Positions 43,425-52,634 are shown, counted from the first letter of the stretch. The stretch: 64,000 bases of DNA from an uncultured Pseudomonadales bacterium (GCA_958296295.1 OY282460.1:1302001-1366000), one strand, 5' to 3'. Notes: a model not told the origin generated them from the letters alone. Translations and numbers: made by a program.

Positions 43425-44660
43425 CTATTCCCGCCCCGCTTGGTTCTTTGCCAATGGTTTGCCGGCCAGCCGCCGGGCCACTGCACCATCCACCTCGGCT
43501 TTCGTGGTCAGGTAGTCTTGGCCGGTGCGGGCGGCGATGGCGGCAATGTCGTCATGCTCGGATTTCCAACGCGTAGCGCCGCTCGGCAACGTTACGACTT
43601 TCACGCGCACATCGCCGAACTCCGTGGCGACGGTCTGTTCGCGGCGGGGCAACATGCGTTTGGTCACTTCGCGCAGGCGAACGCCGATGGTGGTGGAGGC
43701 GGTGAAGAGCTCCGTCAGCACGGCGTCCAAACGGCTTTCGTCCGCCAACACGGAAACCTTGGTGCCTGGTCGGGCCTTCTTCATCACGATGGGCGTCAAG
43801 AAGACGTCCTTCGCGCCTTTGGCGAACAGCGCGTCCACGAGCGGGCCGAACGCTTCCGCCGGCATGTCGTCGATGTTGCATTCCACCTCGACATTGGTTT
43901 CGACGGCGAAAACACTGGGCGCCGGCGCTTCAGTGCCCCCGGCGCCGCCGATGGACAGCCGCAGCACGTTGGGCACCGTGAAATCGCGTTGGCCGATGCC
44001 GTATCCCACCGCGTCGGCGGTGAAAACGGGCGGTGGCTCGAAGTTGTCGACAACGCATTTGAGGATCGCCGCGCCGGTGGGCGTGGTGGCTTCGCCCTGC
44101 ACGCCGCGGCGGCAGGGCGCGCCCTTGAGAAGCTCGGCGGTGGCCGGCGCCGGCACGGGAAACACGCCGTGGGCGCAACGAACGGTGCCTTGTCCCACTT
44201 CGATCACGCCGCAGTACGCCGCGTCCACTTGCAGATGGTGCAGGCCGATGGCGGCGCCCACGATGTCGGCGATGGAGTCCGTTGCGCCCACCTCGTGAAA
44301 GTGAACCCGGTCGATGGGCAACGCGTGGATCTTGGCTTCGGCGGCGCCCAGCGCCTCGAACATGGCGAACGCCCGCTCGCGGACGCCCGGCGCGTAGCCG
44401 GCGCGCTCGATCAGCGCTTTGATGGTGCCGAGACCGCGGGCCGGCCGTGCGGCGTCCGGGGCGAGTTTCACGGTTGCCCGCGTGCCCGAGATGCCGGATT
44501 TTTCGGCGCGTTCCACGGCAAGCTCGAACTCTCCGGCGAGTTCGAGGCGTCCAAGTTCCCGGCGCAGCAAATCCGCCGGCACGCCGATGTCGATCAAAGC
44601 GCCCAAGTGCATGTCGCCGGAGATGCCGGCGTGGCACTCGTACAGCAAAGCCCTCTTCAC
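43425..44660 (-). CDS. larC: LarC, nickel-pincer cofactor (NPN) nickel chelatase
   Basis: Inserts nickel into the pyridinium-bisthiocarboxylate mononucleotide cofactor of lactate racemase and related enzymes. A 411-residue single-frame LarC: CHAGISGDMHLGALIDIGV at the N-terminus, the HFHEVGATDSIADIVGAA metal-binding-like block, GEATTPTGAAILKC, the ECNIDDMPAEAFG region and RPGTKVSVL. In Lactiplantibacillus, larC is split by a programmed frameshift; here it is fused. No larA, larB or larE is in the window, so the client enzyme is elsewhere. It is cotranscribed with the aldo/keto reductase 33 bp upstream. Confidence 0.93.
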   Translation of the reverse strand: MKRALLYECHAGISGDMHLGALIDIGVPADLLRRELGRLELAGEFELAVERAEKSGISGTRATVKLAPDAARPARGLGTIKALIERAGYAPGVRERAFAMFEALGAAEAKIHALPIDRVHFHEVGATDSIADIVGAAIGLHHLQVDAAYCGVIEVGQGTVRCAHGVFPVPAPATAELLKGAPCRRGVQGEATTPTGAAILKCVVDNFEPPPVFTADAVGYGIGQRDFTVPNVLRLSIGGAGGTEAPAPSVFAVETNVEVECNIDDMPAEAFGPLVDALFAKGAKDVFLTPIVMKKARPGTKVSVLADESRLDAVLTELFTASTTIGVRLREVTKRMLPRREQTVATEFGDVRVKVVTLPSGATRWKSEHDDIAAIAARTGQDYLTTKAEVDGAVARRLAGKPLAKNQAGRE

Positions 44661-44693
44661 GCGCCGCTGGCCCGTGTCGGCGCGCCGGGCCGC

Positions 44694-45944
44694 CTACGCC
44701 AGCAGGCGGTGGGTGGGAGCGCAGTACTCGGCTATCGGAATGCCGTGCGTGCAAGCGTTGGCGCAAGGCTGGCCATCGCACGAGAGGCATGCGGCGGCAT
44801 TGGCCTTGAGGAGCGCGTACTCGTCGCGCGCGAGACGCGTGTCGCGGTAGTCCACTGCGTACATCCTTGTGCGCAACACATCGGCGATGGGCACGCCGTA
44901 GGGGCAAGCGCCTTCACAGTCGTTGCACACGTGGCGGCAATACGATTGCCCGTGCATCCGCGCGTACCGTTCCAGCAAGTCCAAGTCGCCGGCGGCCATC
45001 TCGCGCCAGCCCGACGCCCCCAGATACTCGTCGATCTTCTCGACGCTGTTCATGGTGATCACCACGGCGTCCACATGCGGGTTGGAGAGGCACCAGCGGA
45101 ACGCCGCTTGGGCGAAGGTGGCGCCACCCTTCTCGAACGGCCGCATGTCGTTCAGCCGCGCGCCCTTCAAGGTCTTCATCACGGTGATGCCGACGTTCTT
45201 CGCCTTGCCTTTCGCCAACACCCGCGGCAGGTCTTGCTGCGTCGCCACCATGTCGAAGTCGCGCGTTAGGCCCTCGTAGAACTTGGGGTCTTGGCCGAAG
45301 TTGTGCGCCACCAGAACGACATCGGCCAAGTCCTCGTCAAAGACGTAGTCCAAGCATTCGATCAGGCGTCCGCCGTGACCGGACATGCCGGAGAAGCGGA
45401 TCTTGCCCTGCTCCTTGGCCTTGGCGATGAAGGCGTGCCACTCGGGGTTCTTCATCACGTCCACGTTGTTGACCGCGTGGTTCAGGTAGATGTCCACGTA
45501 GTCCGTTTGCAGGCGCGCCAGGGAATCGTTCAGCCGCGCCATGAGCTCCTCCGCGCCAGTGTCCGGCTCGGTGGCGGTCTTGGAGGTGATCACCACTTTG
45601 TCCCGCCGGCCCTTCAAGGCGTTGCCAAGGGTGAGCTCGGACTGGCTCCGAGCGTAGCTCTCGGCGGTGTCGAAGTAGTTGATGCCGACGTCCAGCGCGT
45701 GGTGGACAAGATGCTCTTGGCCCCCGCGCAGCCTGGAGCTGCCGAACGATATGTCCGCGATTTCCAGCCCCGTGCGGCCGAGCGTGGCGTAGCGTTTGAC
45801 GCTCGCGCCTTGTTCTGCGCCTTGTTCGGCGGCGCGCGCCGCGAAAGGCAGCGCGGCGGCGGCCCCGACACCGGCACTGGCGCGCAGGAAGTCGCGCCGA
45901 TTCGTTTGCGGCTGGCTGTTGCCTGACGATTGAGCTATGGACAT
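44694..45944 (-). CDS. Tat-exported aldo/keto reductase with Fe-S cluster motifs
   Basis: A 416-residue protein. It starts with a twin-arginine signal (NRRDFLRASAG, hydrophobic to about residue 38). An aldo/keto reductase barrel follows, with the tetrad D-Y-K-H visible in YFDTAESYARSQ, TSKTATE and YLNHAVN. The C-terminal 80 residues are Cys-rich: YCRHVCNDCEGACPYGVPI and CLSCDGQPCANACTHGIPI, which can hold two iron-sulfur clusters. This resembles the Fe-S aldo/keto reductases related to Tm1743/YhdN-type proteins. Export through Tat implies folding with cofactors in the cytoplasm. Electron partner and substrate are unknown. Confidence 0.9.
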   Translation of the reverse strand: MSIAQSSGNSQPQTNRRDFLRASAGVGAAAALPFAARAAEQGAEQGASVKRYATLGRTGLEIADISFGSSRLRGGQEHLVHHALDVGINYFDTAESYARSQSELTLGNALKGRRDKVVITSKTATEPDTGAEELMARLNDSLARLQTDYVDIYLNHAVNNVDVMKNPEWHAFIAKAKEQGKIRFSGMSGHGGRLIECLDYVFDEDLADVVLVAHNFGQDPKFYEGLTRDFDMVATQQDLPRVLAKGKAKNVGITVMKTLKGARLNDMRPFEKGGATFAQAAFRWCLSNPHVDAVVITMNSVEKIDEYLGASGWREMAAGDLDLLERYARMHGQSYCRHVCNDCEGACPYGVPIADVLRTRMYAVDYRDTRLARDEYALLKANAAACLSCDGQPCANACTHGIPIAEYCAPTHRLLA

Positions 45945-45998
45945 GAACCCCTCCCATGCCTACCAAGATTGGCTTGCGACAAGCCTAACACCTGCGGC

Positions 45999-46934
45999 CT
46001 ACCGCGCCAGCGCCTTGGCGAGTGCCGCGGCGACCGCTTCGGGTTGATCCACCATGACGTAGCTGTAGCTGTTTGGCACCACTTGGATGTCAACGTCCGG
46101 CGCGTTGGCGTACTGCTCCAAGTGCCACTCGTGGCTGGTTTCTGGCGTAACTCCGAGGTCGGCGTCCCACGGGGCCAAGACAAGCACCGGTTGTTTCACT
46201 TGGGCCAAGTCCGGCCGCAGGTCGGCGCCCAGCGTCTCCACGAAAGCGGTGGCGGACGTGTCGACGTCCGAAGCGAGCATCCAAGCGCGGAGTGTCGGGT
46301 GAAAGTCCGTCGCCATCGACTGCTCCTCCAGGCCCATCGTCTGTTGGCTGCGGTAGTTCGCCTCCGAAGCTCGCCGCAATTGCCGGCGCAGCCCCTTGAT
46401 CATCGCGGCGACTTGCGTCGGCGTCGCGTTGGGAAAGGTGGCGGCGCCCGGGTACGGAATCGTGTCCACCACCAGCACGCTGCCAACGCGCGCCGGCGCC
46501 GCCCGCGCCAACGCGAGAGCCACCATGCCGCCGGCGCTGTGGCCGATGACGGTCGCGTCGCTTGCGTCTTCTTGGGCCAACAGGCGCGACAGGGCCGGCA
46601 CGAGCACGGCGTGGAAGCTCTCCTCCAAGCCCCCGGCAGGAATGCCGGCGAGTCCGGCCGGCGTGACGAGCAAGGCGCGATGGCTGCTGGAGATGGACTC
46701 CGCGAACGGGCGCCAAACGTCGGCATGGCAGTCGTTGCCGGGGAGGAACAGCGCGATCGGCCCGGCATCGCCCACGCGCTCCACATGGAGCGGCAACGGC
46801 GCACCGGGTTCGTCGGCGGGCGCCGGCGTCTCGGCTTCGGCGCTTGCCGCGGCCAACCCGGCGAGCAGCGCAAGCGAGAGACAACGCGCCAAACGGCGCC
46901 CCTGTTGACGGCCCGGCCCTTGGATTCCAGTCAT
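45999..46934 (-). CDS. Secreted alpha/beta hydrolase
   Basis: A 311-residue alpha/beta-hydrolase-fold protein with a signal peptide (RRLARCLSLALLAGLAAASAEA). The nucleophile Ser lies in the elbow VIGHSAGGMVALAL, the oxyanion region is ALFLPGNDCHADVW, and the acid is probably Asp in VLVLAPWDADLG. No clear His follows near the C-terminus in the usual GH motif, so the catalytic His is uncertain. I start at the ATG at 46934 behind GAGGGGAG; the frame is open upstream to 47099 without homologous content. The substrate is unknown. Confidence 0.82.
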   Translation of the reverse strand: MTGIQGPGRQQGRRLARCLSLALLAGLAAASAEAETPAPADEPGAPLPLHVERVGDAGPIALFLPGNDCHADVWRPFAESISSSHRALLVTPAGLAGIPAGGLEESFHAVLVPALSRLLAQEDASDATVIGHSAGGMVALALARAAPARVGSVLVVDTIPYPGAATFPNATPTQVAAMIKGLRRQLRRASEANYRSQQTMGLEEQSMATDFHPTLRAWMLASDVDTSATAFVETLGADLRPDLAQVKQPVLVLAPWDADLGVTPETSHEWHLEQYANAPDVDIQVVPNSYSYVMVDQPEAVAAALAKALAR

Positions 46935-47340
46935 CGCTCCCCTCCTGCGCAACCAATGGAATCCATCTTCGCATTGTTCGCGGCCGGCGTGTGTGGGAAC
47001 GATGGGGGACTCTTGTGGGAATGCCGTGGGCACGCAGCGAATAGCTCCATTGTTTTTCCATCGCGCCTCCATCAAAACCGCATGAACCTGTGGAACCATT
47101 CGCCATTAGGGGATGTCCTACATAATGCAAGACGAATGGCTGGCAAGATTTTCAGCCATTTGCCATAGCGCAGGCATCGCCTAGGGCGATACGTTGGCGG
47201 CATTGAGGGCGGCAAATAGCCGTCGTGGCAGCCGCCGGAAACGGCCAAGGAAGAGCAGCAAGGAAGCAAGAGAGCGAACAAAGTGCGTGACCAGCCGAGC
47301 GCCCCTGGCCCGGCCGACACCCACGGCGAAAGCGATCAAA

Positions 47341-47399
47341 GCCCCGGCGATAAACATCCCCTCCTCCCCCATTCTCCCCTTATCGCCGGGGCATTTTTT
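47341..47399 (+). ncRNA. C-rich-loop hairpin with T-run, unit 1 (possible sRNA 3' end or terminator)
   Basis: A perfect 13-bp stem (GCCCCGGCGATAA at 47341-47353, complement at 47380-47392) with a 26-nt loop almost free of purines, containing CCCCTCCTCCCCC, followed by six T (47394-47399). It is an intrinsic terminator by structure. The loop is complementary to Shine-Dalgarno sequences (GGAGG). Unit 2 repeats the whole design 232 bp downstream. Confidence 0.6.
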
Positions 47400-47572
47400 C
47401 CTACCGCTAGGCCCTCTAGGGGCCGAGCGCAAGGAAGAGGCAAGGCAGCGCAGAAGGAAGCAGAGCAGGACAAGGAAACGGAAGAACGCGGAAGAAACGA
47501 AAGAGAATCGAAACAACGCGGTGCCCGGCACTCCGAACTTTCTGGCCGACACCCGCAGCGAATGCGATCAAA

Positions 47573-47627
47573 GCCCCGGCGATAACACCCCTCCCTCCCC
47601 CAATCTCTTATCGCCGGGGCACTTTTT
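47573..47627 (+). ncRNA. C-rich-loop hairpin with T-run, unit 2
   Basis: Same 13-bp stem as unit 1 (47573-47585 with 47608-47620), a 22-nt loop containing CCCCTCCCTCCCCC, then five T (47623-47627). The stem and the flanking lead sequence match unit 1, while loop and upstream purine-rich part have diverged. The conserved element is therefore the stem plus a pyrimidine loop. Confidence 0.6.
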
Positions 47628-47650
47628 CCCTACACCGGAGCATTTCACCC

Positions 47651-47690
47651 GCCAAGAGTCCGCGCCGCGGAAGCGGCGCGGACTCTTGGC
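47651..47690 (-). terminator. 18-bp perfect hairpin after the RND gene
   Basis: Arms at 47651-47668 and 47673-47690 pair perfectly (starting GCCAAGAGTCC) with a 4-nt loop, TTCC on the minus strand and GGAA on the plus. It begins 12 bp after the RND permease stop. There is no T-run on either strand, so it may act as a 3' end stabiliser or a Rho-assisted terminator. Confidence 0.55.
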
Positions 47691-47701
47691 GCGCTTTACG
47701 C

Positions 47702-50700
47702 CTAGGCCGTTCTGCGCCGCAGCGCAAGCGCTCGCCAAGCCGTGCGCCATAGCCGCCCGGCTTCCCGAAGAGCGCGGCGCGCGGCGCGCGCCCAGCCGAG
47801 GTGCGGCAGGGCGAGCATCGCCGGGGTGGCCACGAGAGTCAGCAACGTGGCGAACGTCAGTCCGGACACGATGGCTTGCGAGAGCGGCACCCAGAATGCG
47901 GAGATCTGGCCGCCGTAGACCACCGTGCGATTGATGAAGTCCACGGAAAAGTGGCTCGCCAGCGGCAGCAGGCCGAATACCGTCGTCACCGCCGTGAGCA
48001 ACACGGGCCGCAGGCGTTGCGCGCCGGCCCGCACGATGAGCGCGACCGGATCGTCGTTCGGGCGGGCGTTGCGGTTGTGGTTGTAGGTGTCTATGAGCAC
48101 GATGTTGTTGTTCACCACGATGCCGGCGAGGGCCACCACGCCGACGCCGGTGAGGATCGCGCTGAACGGGCTGCCGGTTACCAGCAGACCGAGCAGCACG
48201 CCGGCCGTGGACATCACCACCGCCACCAGAATGAGGAAGCTCTGGTAGAGGCTGTTGAACTGCGTCACAAGCAGCACGAACATCAGGAGCAGCGCCGCGG
48301 CCATGGCCACGAGGATGAAGGTGATGGAATCCGCCTGTTCCTCGTTGGCGCCGCGGAAGGCGATGGCCACCCGCGGATCCAGCCCCGCATCGTCGATCCA
48401 CGCTCGCAGTTCCCGCACCTTGTCGTCCGCGAGGACGCCGGGCGCCACCTCGGCGCGTATGAAACGCACCGCCCGGCCGTCTATGCGTTCGATGGCGTCC
48501 ACGTTCGGCGCCGCGGTTCGGCGCACGAAGTTGCCGATGGGCACAAGGCCGGTCGACGTGGTGATCTTGAGGTCGTCGAGGGCGAACAGTCCGCGCGCCG
48601 AGGCGGGGTAACGCACGCGGATGTCCACCGCGTCGTCGGCCGAGTCCGGCCGGTACTCGCCCACCTTCACGCCGTTGGTCACCAGCTGCACGGCAATGCC
48701 GACCAGCGACACGTCGGCCCCGTAGAGCGCCGCTTGGGCGCGATCCACCGCGAGCTTCCACTCCACGCCAGGCAGCGGACGCGAGTCCTCCACGTCGCGG
48801 AGGCCCGAAACTTGGCTGTCGATGTGCCGGCGCACGCGGGCCACGACCGGCTCGAGCAGGTTGTTGTCCGTGGCGGAGAACTGCAACTGTATGGGCTTTC
48901 CAACCGGCGGGCCCTGCTCCATCGCGCGCACTTCCACCGCGATTCCCGCGAGGGCCGCTGTCGCCTCCCTGGCGCGCTCCAGTATCTCCTCGCCGGTCAA
49001 CTGGCGTTCCCCTTGCTCGTGCAGCTCGAGGAACAGAAACCCCACGGTGTCCGGGGCGCTGGCAAGATTGCCGCCTCCCGTGCCTCCACCGCCGCCGGGC
49101 ATTCGCGTTTGCGTGTTCACGCTCTTGATGCCGGGAATGGCCAGCACCCTGTCCTCCACTTCGCGCACCAAGTCGTAGATTTCTTGCGCCGCGAGGTTGC
49201 CCCGGGCGCGCACGGCGATGCGCGCGTAACTCGGGTCGCTATCCGAAAAGAACGTCATGCCGCGCCCGAACTTGCCGTAGGCGACGAACGCGGAACCAAG
49301 CAACAGAGCCGTCACCGCCAAAGTGGCCACGGCGTGTCGGCAGGTGGTGTTGATCAGGCGCGCGTAGAAGCCCGTGAATCCCCGCAACAGCAGCGGATCC
49401 CCGGATTCCAGCTGCACCAACGTCCGCCGAGCGCGTTCGTGGCGCACCGGCGCCTTGCCGAACCGGGCGCCGATGGTGGGGCCGAACACCAAGGCGTAGA
49501 GCAGCGAGCCGGTGAGCACGAAGAAGACGGTCACCGGCAGGTAGCGCATGAACTTGCCCGCCACCCCTGGCCAGAACACGAGCGGCAGGAACGCGGCCAA
49601 AGTGGTCGCCACGGAGGCCGCGACCGGCCAGAACATGCGTGTCGCCGCCGCCACGTACGCTTCCTGCGGCTTCGCGCCCTCGGCCATCTTGCGGTCGGCG
49701 TACTCCGTCACCACGATGGCGCCGTCGATCAACATGCCAAGCGCCAGCAGCATGCCGAAAATCACCATGAAGTTGAACGTGTAGCCGAACAACCACAGGA
49801 AAAGGAGCCCGAACAGGAACGACACCGGAATGGCCATGCCGACGATGAGGCCGCTGCGCAAGCCGATGGCGGCCACCACCAGCACCATCACCATGGCCAG
49901 CGCCGTCACGACGTTGCCTTGCAGCTCGGTGATTTGATCGCGGGCGAACGGCGCTTGGTCTTGCGTCTCGAACAGGCGAATGGTGCTCGGCAGCCGGTCC
50001 CGGTGGCGGTCGACCACCGCCCGGGTGCGATCCACGGTGTCCACCAGATTGGCGTTGGCCCGCTTCCACACGGTGATGGAAATGGCGTCGTTGCCGTTGA
50101 CGCGGGCGTGGCGCTGGCGATCCTTGAACGTCTGCCGGACGTCGGCGATGTCGGCGAGCGTCACCACGGTGTCCGGCCCCGCCTTCACCGGCAGGTCGTA
50201 GATGTCTTGGGCGGTTTCGACCAGGCTCGGCACCTTCACCGCCAAACGGCCGGTGCCGGTGTCCAGCGATCCCGCGGCGATCAGCTGGTTGTTGCGCGCC
50301 ACCGTCGCGAGCAGCTGTTCGGCGCCCACCTGGTAGGCGTCCAGCTTGGCCGGATCGATCACCACTTCGAGCAGTTCCTCGCGGTGGCCCTGGAGTTCGG
50401 CATCGAGCACGTCCGCCAGCGCCTCGATGTCGTCGCGCAGCGCTTGCGCGGCGCTGTAGACCACGCGCTCCGGCGCTCCGTTGGCTACGAAGTTGATCTG
50501 GATGATGGGCTCGTCGGCGGCCGACTGCTCGAGAATGAACGGCTCTTCGGCGGAATTGGGCAGCCGGGGTTGGGCGCGGTCCACCGCGGCGCGCACGTCC
50601 GCCAGCGCCTGATCGAGGTCGTAGTCCGCCTCGAACTCCACGATGAGCCGCGCCGTGCCTTCGTAGGCGAAAGCGCGCACCTCGTTCTGGCCCTCCACGG

Positions 50701-50923
50701 CGCGCAACTCGATCTCCATCGGCTTGACGAGCAGGCGGGCGGCGTCTTCCGGCGAGATGCCTTCGTGCGGCACCACCACCATCAGAATCGGAACCTCCAC
50801 CTGCGGCGTGGATTCGATGGAGATGAGGGCGCGGGCGACGCCGCCGGCGATCAACACCATGACCATGAGCAGCAGGGTCGTGCGGGAGCGGGACACCGCG
50901 GCTTGGACCAGCGCGTTGGTCAT
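47702..50923 (-). CDS. RND-family efflux permease (AcrB/HAE1-like)
   Basis: A 1073-residue inner-membrane RND transporter with twelve helices and two large periplasmic domains. Recognisable parts are RTTLLLMVMVLIAGGVARAL at the N-terminus, the pore-domain segments ISIESTPQVEVPI and RAAVDRAQPRLP, and the internal duplication. The helix-4 motif is GMLIDGAIVVTEYAD; AcrB has two Asp here (DD), and this protein has Asp-Gly. Helix 10 reads GIVVNNNIVLIDTYN, so the AcrB Lys is Asn. These changes alter the usual proton-relay set. The adaptor gene lies 69 bp upstream in the same operon. No outer-membrane factor is present. Confidence 0.93.
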   Translation of the reverse strand: MTNALVQAAVSRSRTTLLLMVMVLIAGGVARALISIESTPQVEVPILMVVVPHEGISPEDAARLLVKPMEIELRAVEGQNEVRAFAYEGTARLIVEFEADYDLDQALADVRAAVDRAQPRLPNSAEEPFILEQSAADEPIIQINFVANGAPERVVYSAAQALRDDIEALADVLDAELQGHREELLEVVIDPAKLDAYQVGAEQLLATVARNNQLIAAGSLDTGTGRLAVKVPSLVETAQDIYDLPVKAGPDTVVTLADIADVRQTFKDRQRHARVNGNDAISITVWKRANANLVDTVDRTRAVVDRHRDRLPSTIRLFETQDQAPFARDQITELQGNVVTALAMVMVLVVAAIGLRSGLIVGMAIPVSFLFGLLFLWLFGYTFNFMVIFGMLLALGMLIDGAIVVTEYADRKMAEGAKPQEAYVAAATRMFWPVAASVATTLAAFLPLVFWPGVAGKFMRYLPVTVFFVLTGSLLYALVFGPTIGARFGKAPVRHERARRTLVQLESGDPLLLRGFTGFYARLINTTCRHAVATLAVTALLLGSAFVAYGKFGRGMTFFSDSDPSYARIAVRARGNLAAQEIYDLVREVEDRVLAIPGIKSVNTQTRMPGGGGGTGGGNLASAPDTVGFLFLELHEQGERQLTGEEILERAREATAALAGIAVEVRAMEQGPPVGKPIQLQFSATDNNLLEPVVARVRRHIDSQVSGLRDVEDSRPLPGVEWKLAVDRAQAALYGADVSLVGIAVQLVTNGVKVGEYRPDSADDAVDIRVRYPASARGLFALDDLKITTSTGLVPIGNFVRRTAAPNVDAIERIDGRAVRFIRAEVAPGVLADDKVRELRAWIDDAGLDPRVAIAFRGANEEQADSITFILVAMAAALLLMFVLLVTQFNSLYQSFLILVAVVMSTAGVLLGLLVTGSPFSAILTGVGVVALAGIVVNNNIVLIDTYNHNRNARPNDDPVALIVRAGAQRLRPVLLTAVTTVFGLLPLASHFSVDFINRTVVYGGQISAFWVPLSQAIVSGLTFATLLTLVATPAMLALPHLGWARAARRALREAGRLWRTAWRALALRRRTA

Positions 50924-50992
50924 GTGCCAGCGGCCTTGCGAACGCCCGCGGCCGACGGCCCGCCATCGCCCGCGCCGGTTGGCGCAGGGGTT

Positions 50993-52102
50993 TCAAGGAG
51001 GCGAGCCGCCATCCTTCGCATCCTCTTCCAGAGTCACCTCCACGCGGTCGCCGGCGACGACGAACTCGTGGCCGACGGTGATCAGCGTGGCCACTTGCGC
51101 CAAACCCGTCACCCAGGCGCCGTCCGCTTCGTGGGCGACGATCTCCACCGGGTTGAAGACAACGCGGGAAGCGTCGTCCACGGTGCGCAGGCCCACCGCG
51201 CCGGCGTCGTCCAGCGTCAGCAGCGCCGGACTCACCTTGTGCGCCACGGTTTCGCCGGTGCGAACCTGGAACTGCGTGGTGATGCCGCTGCGCAGCGCGT
51301 AGTCCGGATTCGGCACGCTCACTTCCACCCGGTATGTGCGGGTGCCGGGATCAGCTTGGGTCGCCACGAAGCGCACCGGGCCGCTGACGGCCGCGCCGGT
51401 CGCCAAACGGCCGGTGGCGATCGCGCCCACGGCGATGCGGTGCGCTTGCGTCTCGGAAACGCCGCCCACCAGCAGCATCGGGTGCAGATCCACCAAACGG
51501 GCGCAAGGCGCGCCGGGTTGGGCGTAGTCGCCCACCTCCAACGGCGTGTCTTCGACAACGCCGGCGAACGGGGCGCGGATGCGGGTGCGTTCGATGTCCA
51601 GCGCCGCCGCCGCCCGCCCGGCCTCGGCCGCGGCAAGGCGCGATTTGGCTTGGGCGATCGCCGTTTCGGACTGCAACCCGCCAGTCTTCAAGCGCTGGCT
51701 GCCTTCGTGTTCCAGCCGCGCCTGATCCACCGCCGCCGCGGACTGGTCGAGGCGCGCTTGCCGATCCTCCAAGGCCAGCCGGCACAGCAAGTCGCCTTTT
51801 TGGACGCGGTCGCCCCGCTCCACGGACCGCTCGACCACGCGCCCCGTGGTTTCGGCTCGCACATCCACCGTGCGTTTGTTCTCGGTTCGCCCGCGCACGT
51901 TCACGCGCTCGGGCAACGTGGAGGCGCGGATCACGCGACCGCGCACGGCGGTGGGCGCCTCGCCTTGCGCCGCGCGGCCGTTCAGGTCTTTCAGCGTGGG
52001 GTGCTCGTCGACGGTGGCCTCGCCGGAGAACAATCCGGAGGCCAGCCAGACGGCGGTCAGCACCGCGATGACGACAGCAGTGGTAATGGAAGACCCGCGC
52101 AT
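50993..52102 (-). CDS. RND periplasmic adaptor (HlyD/AcrA family)
   Basis: A 369-residue membrane-fusion protein with one N-terminal membrane anchor (AVVIAVLTAVWLASGLF). A lipoyl-like domain follows (VDVRAETTGRVVERSVERGD, KGDLLCRL), then a short helical hairpin (about residues 115-170), the return strand TRIRAPFAGVVEDTPLEVGD, and a beta-barrel/membrane-proximal region. It is the first gene of the operon with the RND permease, giving the inner-membrane part of a tripartite pump. No regulator is adjacent. Confidence 0.92.
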   Translation of the reverse strand: MRGSSITTAVVIAVLTAVWLASGLFSGEATVDEHPTLKDLNGRAAQGEAPTAVRGRVIRASTLPERVNVRGRTENKRTVDVRAETTGRVVERSVERGDRVQKGDLLCRLALEDRQARLDQSAAAVDQARLEHEGSQRLKTGGLQSETAIAQAKSRLAAAEAGRAAAALDIERTRIRAPFAGVVEDTPLEVGDYAQPGAPCARLVDLHPMLLVGGVSETQAHRIAVGAIATGRLATGAAVSGPVRFVATQADPGTRTYRVEVSVPNPDYALRSGITTQFQVRTGETVAHKVSPALLTLDDAGAVGLRTVDDASRVVFNPVEIVAHEADGAWVTGLAQVATLITVGHEFVVAGDRVEVTLEEDAKDGGSPP

Positions 52103-52214
52103 GCAACCTCCGCCGATCCGCTACGGAAAGTAACACATTGGGCGGCGCAGGCGGCGAAGCGGGACGCCAACTTCCCGCGATCGGCCCGTCATCGCCGGCT
52201 TCGTCGCTGGCCTG

Positions 52215-52634
52215 CTACCACTCGCCGGTATTCGGCATCGACGCCCAAGGCTCTTGCGGCGGTAGTGCGCCACCGCCTTGCAACAGCTCGATGGAGATGC
52301 CGTCCGGCGAGCGCACGAACGCCATGTGGCCATCGCGCGGCGGCCGGTTGATGGTGACGCCGCCGTCCATCAAACGCTGGCAGAGCGCGTAGATGTCGTC
52401 CACCCGGTACGCCAAGTGGCCGAAGTTCCGCCCGCCGGACAGGGTTTCGGCGTCCCAGTTGTGGGTGAGCTCCACTTGCGCCTCGCTGTCGCCGGGCGCG
52501 GCGAGGAACACCAAGGTGAAACGACCCGCCTTGTTGTCGATTCGCCGCAGTTCCAGAAGGCCGAGTTTGTCGCAGTAGAAGTCCAAGGCGGCTTCCAAGT
52601 CGGCTACTCGAACCATAGTGTGCAGGTATTTCAT
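52215..52634 (-). CDS. gloA: Lactoylglutathione lyase-like glyoxalase I
   Basis: A 139-residue VOC protein close to GloA. The four metal ligands of glyoxalase I are all placeable: His in YLHTMVRV, Glu in VELTHNW, His in FGHLAYRV and Glu in SIELLQGG. The N-terminal [19 protein letters not shown] is typical. It would isomerise the hemithioacetal of methylglyoxal and glutathione. It reads in the same direction as the efflux operon 112 bp downstream and starts with ATG 52634 behind GGAGAG. Confidence 0.87.
   Translation of the reverse strand: MKYLHTMVRVADLEAALDFYCDKLGLLELRRIDNKAGRFTLVFLAAPGDSEAQVELTHNWDAETLSGGRNFGHLAYRVDDIYALCQRLMDGGVTINRPPRDGHMAFVRSPDGISIELLQGGGALPPQEPWASMPNTGEW

Larger units (their letters stand above)
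46935..47701. other. Intergenic region with duplicated hairpins
   Basis: About 770 bp with no supported protein gene. Its right half holds two related units of roughly 230 bp. Each has a purine-rich stretch (47238-47290 and 47428-47520), a shared GGCCGACACCC...GATCAAAG lead and a hairpin with a C-rich loop and T-run (47341-47399 and 47573-47627). A further long hairpin (47651-47690) follows the RND gene. An ATCGCC-TAG-GGCGAT dyad sits near 47177-47191. Confidence 0.7.

Noticed and set aside
47801..52351. A 1516-codon rightward open frame
   Set aside because: It is the antisense shadow of the RND permease and adaptor, His/Arg/Gly-rich without domains. Long antisense frames are expected at this GC content.
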